Below are positions 36,798 to 48,035 of a DNA stretch of 64,000 nt, piece after piece. The notes under the pieces were generated by a model. That model made no database searches. It was not told the origin of the DNA and saw only the letters and a list, made by a program, of their open reading frames with translations. Made by a program: the position numbers and the translations under genes. Origin of the DNA: Kondoa malvinella (taxonomy: Eukaryota; Basidiomycota; Agaricostilbomycetes; Agaricostilbales; Kondoaceae); NCBI GenBank assembly GCA_039545315.1, contig BCIM01000009.1, forward strand, positions 372,001 through 436,000, read 5' to 3'. The number at the start of each line of letters is the position of its first letter. Positions within the stretch are counted from its first letter, which is position 1.

Positions 36798-38211
36798 ATG
36801 ACTTTGTGGTTCTCAGCTCCTCGCATAGAATGTCACTTTTGCGGGAGCAGCACAGATCTGCGCAAGGGCAAGCACACTGCTAGAAGCTTTAGATGCGCGA
36901 CATGCGACAGTTTGAATTTCCTCAAGGCAGACGGATCAATGGACGAAGACACTCAGCAAATATACAGCAACCCAAACTTGCCTGCCAATCAGGAATCCTT
37001 TGCGAAAAGAGCTCATCCGACTACATTATCGCAGCAAACGGGATTCACTTTTTGTGCAGCGTGTGAACGCAACATGGCGCTACAAACCTATCTATTAGCT
37101 TCATACTATGGTGACGCCGGTGTAGACTTGCCGCCAGAAGAAGAAGCTCGCCTCGAAGCTCTGCTGCCAGACTATAAACTCGAACTGGAAGACAGATACC
37201 CTACTTGTTGTGAAGACTGTGGACCTGCTGCTGCCCGAATTTTGCGCGAGCGAGATAACAAAAGTCGGGCTGTCGCTTTGAACAACACCATTCTGCGCAA
37301 TTCCAGTCCAATCAAAAGCTATCGCATAGAACGAGATCCAAGAGTGTCGACAAGTTGGAAGCTTGAGGGACTAGTGTGGAGGATCAAAGGATCGATATGG
37401 GTACTGTTACAGCTGGCATCCGTTGCAATGTACACTCTGGGTCAGTCTGGCCGAAATGCATGCTTCTTGAGCTCAAAATTCTCCGCTGTAGGTGTCTTCC
37501 ATCCCAATCTCGCTGTTCGTCTCCTACAGCAATACCAGCTGCGATACATTGCACTCTCTTGTTTGGCATCTTTTCTTGTATCTTTCTGGAATCCGCTTTG
37601 GAATCGCTTACGGCAGCACCGAATGCAAGCACCAGAACCTGCTCGACTCAAGCTGCGTAACTTTGGCTTTTGGAATACCATACTCTTCACTGCTTTCCTT
37701 ATGCGATGCATCTTCTGCGTCTGTCTGCGCAGACCTATGTTTGCGCCGCATACTCGTACTATTTCAACAATCTCACTCATACCTTCCCTTGTCGTAAGCT
37801 TTTCTCTTCATGTAGAACGAGCAGTGATGAGACCCTTCATAGTATATACCACTAGCATACCATTTCCTACATATCCAGCACCCTACTCCAATCCGACTAG
37901 TTAGAAACACTCGAAAACCTTCTAGCCGGCCTACCACGCCTGTCAGGCCATCCACGCCGGATACCAGCTCACATCGTTTCACTCATCCTCTTTTCGGTCA
38001 AATCACTTCTATCAACCAACCTCAAGATGTCAACTCGCTTGAAATTCGCGACCCGAATAACATGGATGTTGATGAATACGTCTTTGACTCCCCTCCCAAG
38101 GCCGGTAGAGAGATCACTGGGCTTGAGGGATTGCTCTCATCGGTGTTGGGCATGAAAGATGGCCCGGTGTTCGGCAACTCGCGTATCAAGACCAAAGGGA
38201 AGCGTGATTGA
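36798..38211 (+). CDS. IMA1: Ima1-type inner nuclear membrane protein
   Basis: Ima1 (animal Samp1/NET5) sits in the inner nuclear membrane and takes part in nucleus-cytoskeleton coupling and membrane integrity. The N-terminus has the Ima1_N zinc-binding CxxC pairs: ECHFCGSSTDL, FRCATCDSLNFL, FTFCAACERNM and TCCEDCGPAA. A conserved DYKLELEDRYPTCCEDC segment lies between them. After SWKLEGLVWRIKG come several hydrophobic helices spread over short exons (about 37380-37800). The last exon is hydrophilic (PTTPVRPSTPDTSSHRF, NMDVDEYVFDSPPK), ending KGKRD. I am confident of the N- and C-terminal exons; the splicing of the helical part is approximate. Confidence 0.82.
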
Positions 38212-38359
38212 GCTTGTATGTCCTTCCTCTAGGGTCACAATGGCTTCAGCGGGCTCAACGCGTCGACTAGATAGGGCAAAGTAAATAGCCTGCCGGTTGC
38301 CGGAAATTGCGATAAGGCTTATCACGACTTAAATCCTGCTTCCAACCGCGACTTTCACT

Positions 38360-39776
38360 ATGGCTGAAGTCGTTGACTATACTGGACGTACGCGAAAGAT
38401 TGTCTCTGATGATGTGCAGAAAGCGGACTTCAACGCGATTCCCATCATCAGTTTGAAAGCTATTACCGAGCCGGGCGCAACGAAGGAAGATAAGCAAGCG
38501 CTGGTCAAGGAGCTTCAAGATGCATGTATGCGAGTTGGCTTCTTTTACGTCAAGTGGGTAGCTCTGTGTTGATGTCGCCTGCCTGTCTGATGTGAAACAC
38601 AAGAGATCACGGTATCGGAACAGAACTGCTCGACAAGCTCTTTAGCGCTTCTGCAGAATTCTTTCAGCTTTCAGAGGTTGACAAGCAAGAAATCAAGTCG
38701 GTCACAGACGCTTCTGTTTCGAGACCCGACTGATGAAGAGCAATAGCTTTAAAAAGTCGCCCATCTTCCGAGGCTATGAGCCGCTTGCAGCTTTCGCAGA
38801 GACTGCAGCAGAAGACTCAGAGAAGGGAAAGAAAGCTGGCGACCTGAAGGAAGCATTCAATTTTGGCTATGAAAGCGCGGCGGACACACAGTACAACGAG
38901 CAGGCCAGCTCTGCTCAGCCGACTGCTGCGAACGCTATGACTGGAGATAATGTTTGGCCTTCGCGTCAACCTCAATTGAAGCATGCTGTCTTTGCCTGTT
39001 AGTCACATAGCGTGTGCTGGAGCTCTACTGACAGCCTTACAGACTACGGACAAGTGCTCGAGCTGGCGCGGAAGCTTATACAGATCTTGGCGTTGGCGCT
39101 AGAACTACCCGAGGTGAGGCTCCATATATCGGTCGATGATTATGTTCATTCTGATGGCACGCTAGAATTATTTTGATTCTATGGTCAAGACCCCAGGCTG
39201 CCTGGGTCGTTTGTTGCATTACCCAGCGCAACCTGCAAATCAATCTGCGCAAGGCATCGGTGCTCATAGCGACATAGAATGCTTGACAATTCTGGCGCAA
39301 GGCTCGGATGTGTCTTGTCTTCAAGTGTTGAACGATAAAGGTCAATGGATCGAAGCTCCGCCAATGGTGGGCACATTCGTCGTCAATCTTGGCGATATGC
39401 TAGGTCAGTCAAGGTACCAGCTCGGTGCGATAGGTCTGAAGGCTTGAACCTAGCTCGCTGGACCAACAACCGCTTCCTGAGTACTGTGCATCGGGTCATC
39501 AACAAGAGTGGCACAGAGCGGTATTCTTGCCCTGTGTTCTTTGGTGTTTGTGAGTGTTTTGCAGTTGGCGTGGACTGCGCCAATGCGTCTATCGCAGCAT
39601 ACGACACGATGATTGAAACCATTCCGACTTGTCTGAAAGAAGGGGAGCAATCGCCGTATGAACCTATCCTCGCTGGAGATTACGTCTATAAACGATTGGA
39701 GCGATCGCGCTTGGGCAAGAAGTACGACGAAAAGTCAAAGATTGATAGGACTGCGCATGTGGTAGCAGCAGCATGA
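38360..39776 (+). CDS. 2-oxoglutarate/Fe(II)-dependent dioxygenase (IPNS-like)
   Basis: Members of this family oxidise small molecules using 2OG and ferrous iron. The N-terminal DIOX_N part reads [31 protein letters not shown] and [13 protein letters not shown]. The C-terminal 2OG-FeII part contains the iron ligands HxD in [16 protein letters not shown] and the distal His in [18 protein letters not shown]. The 2OG-binding R-x-S is RYS. Between them are [17 protein letters not shown] and LLHYPAQP. Six or so exons; ATG 38360, TGA 39774. All catalytic residues are present. The substrate is unknown; there are no biosynthetic-cluster neighbours, so a housekeeping or detoxifying role is as likely as secondary metabolism. 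Confidence 0.88.
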
Positions 39777-39867
39777 ACAGATGGTGTGCATTCATATACA
39801 TGTGATACTGTTAACACTTTGTCTCCATTTACACTCCGGACATTTCATTTCAGTCGTGTCCAAGACA

Positions 39868-40832
39868 TCACTCGAACTCGAAGGGACTGTAGGTGTCTGA
39901 AGCTGCCGTGCATAGCATGGTGAGACTGAGACGCCTGGTCTTCGCTGAGACTTTCGTGGTGTCCGGCGGACTGATCTCGGAAAAGGCTCTCTTATGCGAA
40001 GGTCTTGCTGGGAGCTTGTCTACAAGATGCCCTGACGCAGGTGGAAGAGATGCTGAGCGGATCTCTGGCATCAGTAATTGAGGTCGAGCAGAGGTAGATC
40101 GTCTTTTTGTGGGTTCTTCTTGCAGGACATCCCCAGCTTTGGACGGTCGAAGCTCTGTTGGTGACCGAAAGACTCGAGGTTCGGTTGGAAAGACGAAACC
40201 TTCAGGCATATTAGGCTGGACAGCGCGAGGTGGCATATAAAGCTTGTCCGACAGCAGGTAGCGCTGTGTAGCTACGACCGGTTTCTTACTGGCGAGAAAA
40301 GACGACTTGGCTTCTGCCGTTTGCGGTGTAGATCGTTCGTCTGCGCTTGACGAGGTGACTGGCTGCAACATTGCCGTTCGTGCCAAAACCTCGAGAATTG
40401 GGTTCCTTGCTTTTAATACTTCCATATCGAAGACTTCGCTAATCGCTTCAGATAGGACGCCAGGTCCTATAAGAGCACACGTCAAAATGCGTTCTCCGTA
40501 TAGGAAGACAGGGGAACGTACCCAGGGCGGCGTTCAGCTCTCGGGGATGCCCCAGCTCTATGTCCCAAGCTTTCGTTTGTACCAGCTGGTCTCCTTGAGT
40601 GTAGCTAATTCTATATCGCCAGAATGCCATCGTCTGTAGCACATAGCTTAGCTCCGCTACCTCGGATAGTCAATCCCAAGAACTTACCTTCCCATGAACA
40701 ACTCCCTCGCTTTGCCCTGAGTGCATTCCTGCCCAGTCTGTTAGGAAAACTCATAGGAGACCATCGAAGGTGACCTACCATCAATGCGGACAAGCGGTAA
40801 TTGTCGAGAGGAAGCGTCTTTCCAGCTGCCAT
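39868..40832 (-). CDS. Unknown protein, downstream member of a 6-nt-spaced pair
   Basis: Not recognised. ATG 40832 lies 6 nt after the stop of the preceding gene on the same strand. Four exons join in frame. The first reads MAAGKTLPLDNYRLSALM. Then come TGQECTQGKARELFMG, SYVLQTMAFWRYRISYTQ and IELGHPRELNAALGPGVLSE. The long last exon has AISEVFDMEVLKARNPILEV followed by about 120 Pro/Ser/Lys-rich residues with SP/TP sites (FPTEPRVFRSPTELRPSK) and a basic patch near KRAFSEISPPDTTK. There is no membrane segment or signal. Its composition suggests a nuclear protein, but this is only a guess. Confidence 0.6.
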
Positions 40833-40838
40833 CGGACT

Positions 40839-41262
40839 TTACTGCTCGAAATGATACAGCTTGACCGCGCTGTTCACAACAGATGAGCCTTCTACGTCAG
40901 CAAGAAGCTGGTCCGAGCTCACTTTGTACGCTGGTGACGATTGATAATACCGCCATAAGAACGCCCGCAGCAAGTCCTCGTTGACTGGACTGGAGCGAAC
41001 AGCTTGAGTAACTTGTGCCCGTTGTGCGGCATCTAGACCGGTAGCAGATGGAGTTTGTTGAGCAGGAAGTGTTCTAGGCTGGTGAGGTGGATGGTTCTTG
41101 ATCTTTGATGGGCCGGCTTGCGAGGTCGACATCGGCAGCTTGGTGAGAGCCAGAAGCGCAACCTTTTCGTTCTCTTGAGCTGACATCACTGTAGAATATG
41201 CAATGAAGATCAAGATCAAGAGAAGGTCGAAGAAGTGAACACTTACGTCGGTCATAAGTCAT
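40839..41262 (-). CDS. Unknown 121-residue protein, upstream member of the pair
   Basis: Not recognised. Exon 1 (ATG 41262) is just MTYDR plus one base. A 58-nt intron ending TCTACAG follows, then one long exon ending TAA 40841-40839. The protein has a helical N-terminus (SAQENEKVALLALTKLPMST), a Pro/Gln linker and a helical C-terminus (DLLRAFLWRYYQSSPAYKVS, SDQLLADVEGSSVVNSAVKL). The next gene starts 6 nt downstream in the same direction. That leaves no room for a separate promoter or 5' UTR, so the two are probably on one transcript, or this stop lies within an alternative first exon. Confidence 0.55.
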
Positions 41263-41300
41263 CGAGAAGAATAGAGCGAAACAGACGAGAGATTCGACGG

Positions 41301-41637
41301 CTATAAGACTCTTTGTTCAAGGAAGGTGGCTTCCTCGTGGAGCAGTTTGATGTCAAAGTATAGAAAGCGCGTAGATCTTAAGCCGAAGAAGCGTCTTCTA
41401 GCAAGGAATGCTTGATCTGAGAAACACAATTCGAAGAGTGTTAGGCCCGCTGGAGTGTCCCACAGCGGACGCAAGCACTGAAGGAGCGATGCACGTAGAC
41501 ACTGCTTGAGCCAAAGCATTGCAGCGCTCGCTTCGGTATTTCACGGCAAGCTTTGCACTATCGGTTGCGTTGAGTGAAGGTTCCATCAGAGAGACGTCTG
41601 ACGAGCCAGTCGCATTACGACGCCGTACAGGACACAT
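41301..41637 (-). CDS. Possible small ORF with CX9C-like motif
   Basis: Weak. One frame starts MCPVRRRNATGSSD and contains KYRSERCNALAQAVSTCI, a CX9C spacing seen in mitochondrial twin-Cys proteins. An overlapping frame carries TPAGLTLFELCFSDQ and a helical end, FDIKLLHEEATFLEQRVL. A splice joining them could give a small CHCH-like protein, but no convincing intron was found. Confidence 0.22.
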
Positions 41638-42006
41638 GCAGCGATAGCGAAAAGATCATCAAGCAAAGAGGTGCAGAGTTGTGTAGAAAGGCTGTGTATG
41701 CACCATGCTGCTTGAGACCAGAGCAGCTGTGTCGTTAAGGTTTTGAGACGACGACGCACAGCTCGCGAGGCGAAGCACGACAGTCTATTAGGCGGCTAGC
41801 GAGATGCATGAATTCGCAGCAGTAAGAATCTTCGATGAGCTGAAAAGAGAAGCCCTCTGTCCACAGTAGATGGTCGTTAACGGCTGCTTATTATGGGGCA
41901 GCTGATTGCTACGACTTGGCTGAAGGCGGTAAAGGTTTCGTTTCCGACTTCTTAACGTTTGATAGGCAGACTATAGACACGATTTGCACATCAAACAGTA
42001 CCTTTT
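41638..42006. other. Intergenic
   Basis: 3' flank of the carboxypeptidase gene. No feature seen. Confidence 0.5.
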
Positions 42007-44208
42007 TCACTTGCTGCCCGCATCCTTGCACTCTCTATTGACTATCGGTCCATTAACAGCCTGGACGACCTGCATTGTCTCGCCCTGTGAGGAAGTAGGG
42101 AATTCGTCGATTTGCCCAAGAAGGTATTGCAATGTGGTGTACGCAACTTGAGGCGCGAATTGCTGCTCAAAGTTTCAGTCTGTGAAGCCTAGTTGAGAGT
42201 ATAACGTAGACTCACAGGAATCATGTGGCCTGCTCCGTTGACTTGTACGTAACTACAAGCACATGGATTAACGAGCGAAGATCGACGAACAGGTAAGACT
42301 CACGTCAAATTGCGTTCAGTGTGAACCATTCCAACAGCACCGAGACCAGGCATGATCAGAGACTCGGGTTTTGGTGCTGTCTGGAAGCCTTGTTGAGAAC
42401 CCCATGTCATGTTCTGATGGGCCATTGCTTCAGCTGATGTTGCTGTTTAAGAGATTGGAAACCTTACCTGAATCATGAGCTGTGTTCCCTGGTGAATCAA
42501 GACGTAGTCGAATGTCCCGTGCAGGATGACAGTGCGTTGCGATTTCTCAATAACGTTGGGAAGAACGCTCAGTCCAGATGGCGCGTTGGTGCCGTACCCA
42601 TCCGAAGTGTTGTAGACATTGATAGCTGCGCATTCCTCCCAATTGATGTGCGGAGCATGGATTGCGTCTTGCACGTCGGTTCTGTTGAAGTAGACTGGGC
42701 TTTGCTGATTGGGCAAACTTCCGGGGAAGCCCAATACATCCCAAAGAACGCCTAGATAGAAAGGTCAGCCCCGTATACGAGTAGATAAGGAGTGTTATTA
42801 CCTGTCGCTCCATTCCATGAATCAGATATCCTGTACAGGTTGAAAGCCGGGTTGACTCGAAGTGCAGCTTCCTGCAAAATCCCGATTAGCATTGCTCACT
42901 CTGAGTGAAAAGACATTCACGAAAACGGCAGAGAACAGATCACATTCAGCAGTCACATCGCTGGTTCCATTGGGCAAAGGTAGAGGACCGGCAGGTGGGT
43001 ACGTCAAGTATTTGTCGATGTATCCGGCGTAGCCGCACTTTTCATCTTGCGCATCCAGGTATCTGAGTTAGAGCACGTCAGTAGGGTAGTACTTGGAGAA
43101 CGGGATAGCCTACGCCATATATGTCTCGTTCAAACCGAACAGATTTTCATGTTGATGCATGTAAGTCACAGCTGTTCCGTGCGTGATTAGGTAAATTGCA
43201 TCCGTAGTCAAGAAGCTCAAGCTCACCTGGGATTTGTTCCTGAACAAGATCATAGGATGTACTGGGATCGGCAATCCAGATGCCCTTGAGTTTAAGAGGG
43301 AAGGTCTCGCTCGTCGTGTTCTCGTAGATGTAGTTGGCGATATACGGCACATAGAAGCCGGCGTAGCTTTCGCCCGTTAATACCAAATTCTTGCCCTTCA
43401 ACTCGCTAAATACATCGCTAGCGGATTGCTTTGAGCCGGACGTCTGTCTTCGATGCTGATCGTACTCACAGGAACTGATTGAAGAAGCCGACTAGCTGCT
43501 CGGCCAGCTCATCGTCATTGGTAATGCTTGGCTCGCCTTGACTGAAGCCGGTGCCAACTGGTTGTTCGACGTAGAGCATGTGTGAAATGTTGTTCCATGA
43601 ATATGGATTGTACGTGGGATGTGCGGCGCCCCATGCCCAACTTATAGGACCATTTTCTTGCAAAAAGCCTTCCATGGATGAACAGCCCGGTCCGCCTGAA
43701 TACACAATGAGCTTTGCCAGAATGCATGCGATAGGTTTTACCATTTGTCCAGAACACAAGGTCATCCGTCAAGCTGGCGTTCCTTGATGGCCAGAACCAG
43801 AAGAACAACTTGCGAGTTTCGTTCGGATCAGACGAGATAGGCATCAATCCGGACCTATACAAGATCAGCAAAAGCCTTGGCCCTAGATACTGGTTACTTA
43901 CCACGAAGGTCCAGCATCGAATGCTACTTCAGGTATAGAGTTTCCATCGACTTTGAACCAAATTAGCCGATAGCGAGGATTTAGGTTGATCAACACAAAC
44001 CATAGAAGTCCTTTGCTTTCTTGTTAGAGAATTCGATAGTCGACTTGATCTTCTCTCCTCCAGTGTTGTTCCTTCGCTCGAGAGCAGGGGCAATTCCAAA
44101 GTCTCTTCCAGTATTCTGCAAAGCTCTGGCGTAGATATCCCTCTCACGCCTCGAAGGGGCTGCAGACACTGCTGCTAGCGCAGATAGAAACAATAGACTG
44201 ATCTTCAT
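42007..44208 (-). CDS. Secreted serine carboxypeptidase (family S10)
   Basis: S10 enzymes remove C-terminal residues at acidic pH in vacuoles or outside the cell. The signal peptide is MKISLLFLSALAAVSAA, followed by a basic propeptide-like stretch. The family oxyanion motif [20 protein letters not shown], the nucleophile motif LTGESYAGFYVPYIANYIYE, the catalytic Asp region ILHGTFDYVLI and the His region VNGAGHMIPQFAP are all present. Many N-glycosylation sequons (NNISH, NETYM, NGTSD, NRTDV, NLTYV) suit a secreted glycoprotein. About ten exons; stop TGA 42009-42007. The triad is complete, so it is likely active. Secretion into the medium rather than the vacuole is an inference. Confidence 0.92.
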
Positions 44209-44307
44209 TATGGCTGAGGATAAGGATGAAAGCGCACACGAGTTGGAGCGCTAGCCTCCAGAGCACACATGCTTTGAACGCTATTTCGAGCGACGGCAGA
44301 TGGTTTT

Positions 44308-44605
44308 GAGCATGTGTAAGGCACAGACAAGAGATAAGGACACGATAAGGCAGAACACATCTTGCACTGCAGCACTCGAGGATTTAGGTGAGCAGCCGCA
44401 AGAACATAGTTCGAAGCATGAAATCTAGGGAAGATGGGCGAGCGCGCGCGAAGCTCTCAGTTGCGCGTATAAGCCGTTCTCGAGTGTCGTGGAAGCAGCG
44501 AAATTCAGACGCTTGAATGGTCTTCGTGCGACGCGACATCGCTCGAAGTCAAGCTTGTACGATATTAGCAAGCACTGGTGACATGCAGATTGCATCAGAC
44601 TACTC
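44308..44605 (+). repeat. Diverged dispersed repeat, copy 1
   Basis: This stretch aligns in the same orientation with 48036-48235. Shared blocks include CACGATAAGGCA versus TACGATAAGGCA, AGCACTCGAGG in both, ATAGTTCGA versus AGAGTTCGA and CTCGAGTGT in both. The first 125 bp match best; the rest is interrupted by indels. It lies upstream of the carboxypeptidase start and downstream of the membrane-protein gene. Confidence 0.6.
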
Positions 44606-44663
44606 TCTTCGGACATTCAAACAAGCGTGTCATTTCTAGATGATTCAAACCATACCAGCTTAG

Positions 44664-44807
44664 ATATTAACATTGTACACCAGTCATTACCACGAACTGC
44701 AGCCCAGAAACCCAATCAACCAGACACTAAATTCCATATTAACATTGTACACCAGTCATTACCACGAACTGCAGCCCAGAAACCCAATCAACCAGACACT
44801 AAATTCC
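44664..44807 (+). repeat. Perfect tandem duplication of a 72-bp unit
   Basis: Two identical 72-bp copies (44664-44735 and 44736-44807) lie head to tail, beginning ATATTAACATTGTACACCAG and ending ACACTAAATTCC. The unit is a multiple of three. It starts 7 bp after the stop codon of the minus-strand membrane-protein gene, so it would be in that gene's 3' UTR. No mismatch between copies points to a recent duplication (or to an assembly artefact). Confidence 0.92.
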
Positions 44808-44813
44808 ACCTCG

Positions 44814-46378
44814 TCATGCCCCATAGTAAGATTGTTGATGAGGTTGCTGAGGGACTTGTTGATACGGTTGTTGATACGTTTGTTGATACGGTAGGCTACC
44901 GACAGGCGTATTGGAATCCCAGTATGGCTTGTTTTGATGGGCCATTGCTGCGTCGATCTGAGAATTACGGGCTTGCGTGTCTTCGGGTGGTGGATAGAAC
45001 ACTCCAAACACCATTACAAGGATGACAAAGAAGGGAGGCCAAACAGCGCCCCTAGTAGATTGATGAGACTTGAACCGCTGGATATAGGTTATAGCTCACA
45101 GTCCAGAGGCAAGAACAGCAAGCAAAGGCCACGGGCCACGCATAACCCGCTTACAGTCCCGACAGCTGTAGCCAACGAGGAAACGGCGTCCATTAAGATC
45201 CGATCGAGCGAGGTTTTGAGCAAAGATGGTCGCATTTCGAGCCGCCAAAGCTAGCGAACGAATGCTGGGGTTGCTGCTGTCTTCTGAAATGGGGAAAGCA
45301 CCGATCGGGGTGCCGACATTCATACTGACAGAGTCGGCGTCGAAAGGTGCGGTCAGAATGCCCGGAGCCAGACCTGGGACAGCGGTGTAGTTCCTGATCG
45401 TAAGCGACAGGATGTTGGTTTCAGAGCTGCCCAGTATAGCTGCAGAATTGGCACCGCTGTCATGAAAAGGTGAGCTAAAGGTGCAGGACGCAAGGAATGG
45501 TTGCTCACATTGATCCCGATATACTGTCGTAATTGGCATTCAATCGCTGAAAAGCATCAAGAGGACCAGTAACTCCGGTAGTCTGAGAGTCAATCAGAGT
45601 ACACCTGTCAAAGCAGCATCAGCACATTAGAAGTGTAAAGGGTAAAACAGGATGCACGCTGTGCGCAATCGTCCACCGCAGTAGAAACAAGTCTGGGTAA
45701 TCCAAGAGCCCGAGTCCACGCGCAGTAAGATATAGGTGAAAGATAGTTGACAATCAAAGGTCTCGGAGGTGTAGTTCAGCGATTCTGAAATGCCCACCTC
45801 GTCAGTCAGCAAGCGTCGTGACAGACATGCTGGGCGAAAAAGACTCACGTTGACCATAATTAATGGGTGCTGTCGTATCGCCGTTGCCGAAACCGCCAGC
45901 AGACCACGGAAACATGCCAATACTGGTGTTCGTTTGATCAGAGGACAGAGCCGCGCTTTCATCCAGCAAATCGGGACGAGTGTAGTAAGAAGAGCCCATA
46001 AGAAGTGAAGCTGGTGCGCAGACATTGCTATCGCCCGCCTTTAGCGAACAGTGTGTTTCCCGTATAGTTTTGCGAACTCACGGGTTGAACGACAACGATT
46101 GAATGTAATCGCATTGGTCCACAAAGCCAGCAAAGAAGAAATAAAAGGTCAAGATAGCCGCTGCAGCAACGAGCTAAGACTTTGAATGAGCCAACGGCAG
46201 AAGAGAGTGGACACGAGGAGCAAACGAACACCGATGCTAGCCAGAGCAGCGCTCACCTGCGACGACGGCTCAGCTGCTGACACTCGCGCAATTTGAAGGA
46301 ATCACTTACGCCTAGACTGAAAGGGTCTGACTTTGGTGATTGCACTCTGAGGATTTTGGACCAAGCGATCTTTACCAT
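44814..46378 (-). CDS. Unknown membrane protein with cysteine-containing lumenal/extracellular domain
   Basis: Not recognised. ATG 46378 begins MVKIAWSKILRVQSPKSDPF. After short exons comes a strong membrane helix (LVAAAAILTFYFFFAGFVDQ). A domain of about 200 residues follows (SAALSSDQTNTSIGMFPWSA, NYTSETFDCQLSFTYILLRV, SETNILSLTIRNYTAVPGLA), with N-glycosylation sequons. A second helix (PPFFVILVMVFGVFY) precedes a cytosolic-looking tail rich in Pro, Gln and Tyr (PYQQTYQQPYQQVPQQPHQQ), ending at 44814. About eight exons; several junctions are approximate. The topology suggests two membrane spans with a glycosylated loop. Alternating YQQ/PQQ could serve as a PY-type or prion-like tail (inference). 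Confidence 0.6.
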
Positions 46379-46708
46379 GTCGTCTTCAAGGATGCTCTGC
46401 TTCTGTCTAGTTGTACAAGAGGCAAGCTGTGAACCACAGCCTGCTGCGCCTTTTGAGGTGTCGTGCGCCAAGACGCTGACCCACAATTACGTACTGCCAG
46501 TCCTGTTCGAGAACTTTGAAGTTGGGCTGTGATCAGGCCCAGAGTCTTCTTCCCTGCTTTCCCACGCCCTTTCGAAGGCGCTTCTCCCCATTCTCTCCTC
46601 TTGTTCCTCACTCTGACGCCAAACTTCCCGTCTTCGTGTTTCCACACAGGTTGTCCACATCATTGTCTGCCTGGCATTTGCCCATCTCTTCTATCTATAT
46701 ACTACAAG
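46379..46708. other. Divergent promoter region
   Basis: A 330-bp spacer between the membrane protein and the GPI-anchored protein, with a pyrimidine-rich tract (about 46545-46620) before the plus-strand start. The tract is a typical fungal promoter feature. Confidence 0.5.
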
Positions 46709-47962
46709 ATGAAGCTCTCTCTCATCTGCATCGCTCGTAAGGTCTCTACTTTGCTTTTTTTTTCCTTTTTCCCATTCAGACATGGAATCAGTTATTTCAA
46801 TTATACACTCGACGAACGCCTATGTCCTTTCACCCAGGCAAGACGACGCTAGTCCAACTCCAACAGATGATCTCGATACACCCGCGGATCCACCGCAGAT
46901 CACTCCTCCAGCTCAAGAAACTGAATCTTCGACAGACTCGAACGAAAGCGACAGTTCGTCTACCTCGCGTACCGCGTCAGCTCAAGGGACTGTTCCAGCA
47001 GCGATCGATCGTTGCGGCTGTCAAGGATTATTGACGAATGATCTCTCAGCGGGAGTGCTGTGCAATTTTAAGGATCAAGTACAGAAGTGCGATCTTTTAC
47101 CTCTGCGCCTGCCCTCAAGCTGACATTGAGGACTAGTTGTCGATCCAATTGGTGTGCTATATTGCTTACAGCTCGAACTCTAGACTCACCAGTGAATTCA
47201 GTCCAGACTTTGAACGCGAAAGCATGACCGGTGAGCAGCTGAGCTATACTTCTCTGTTATCAACCAGCTCATCCGTGAGTAGAGCTGCAGAATCGCATCT
47301 CCAGTACTTGCAGCGTCCAGGCTCCAGTGGTCGGAGCACCTCCTCAGGCAAACGTACCCAACAGGCCAGGACCTGAGACTGGCTCGAACGGCGGCTCGAA
47401 CGGCGGCTCGAATGGAGGCCCGAATGGAGGCTCGAATGGAGGCTCGAATGGCTCCTCGAACGGCTCTGCAAATGGCTCGAATGAAGGAGCAAATGGCTCT
47501 TCGAATGGCTCGAATGGGGGAGCAAATGACCGTGGGTTTGACCTTTCAACACACTGTAAAGTACTGAATCCTCAGCAGAGGCTCCAGCTGGAGCGATTGA
47601 CTATGCAGAACCTGGATCGGGAAACGACTCGAGCGGTAAGCTTTGACCGGATCATTTCGTTGTTCATCGATTGATGAGCTGCGACAGGTGTAACCGCCGT
47701 TGCCGTAGCATCTCCAACTCCTTTGTCCAATGCCTCAGGGTCCAGTCCAACGCGTAAGCGGCTCTACAAGTGTCATGCCCATTGCTAATGGCTTTCAACA
47801 GCACTTGATCCTTTTGGAGGTCTCAGCATCGATCCGGCTGTATCGGCAACATCTACTGCTCCACAACAGCAAGGATTCAGACCGACCTCATCTGCTGCTC
47901 GGACGAACACCTGCATCGGTCTATCCTTACTCGCGTTAATGACTGCGTTTCTGGTTTCTTGA
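46709..47962 (+). CDS. Predicted GPI-anchored, Gly/Ser/Asn-repeat surface protein
   Basis: A multi-exon gene. Exon 1 encodes a short signal (MKLSLICIA) completed after an intron ending CATTCAG. A Thr/Ser/Pro/Asp-rich region follows, then IDRCGCQGLLTNDLSAGVLC, a cysteine segment that might be part of a CFEM-like domain. The middle is a run of GSNGG-type repeats (47371-47527; GSNGGSNGGPNGGSNGG). The C-terminus is hydrophobic (IGLSLLALMTAFLVS) right before the stop, preceded by small residues (TSSAARTNTC), as in GPI-anchor signals. The splice pattern between 47080 and 47320 is uncertain. Role: probably cell-wall or surface protein. Confidence 0.62.
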
Positions 47963-48035
47963 TAAGCTCGAGCGCTTTGTTCTTTGGGCTGCGCTTCTGG
48001 GTTCTTTTAGTATGCGACATGGATTGTAAGTAGGT

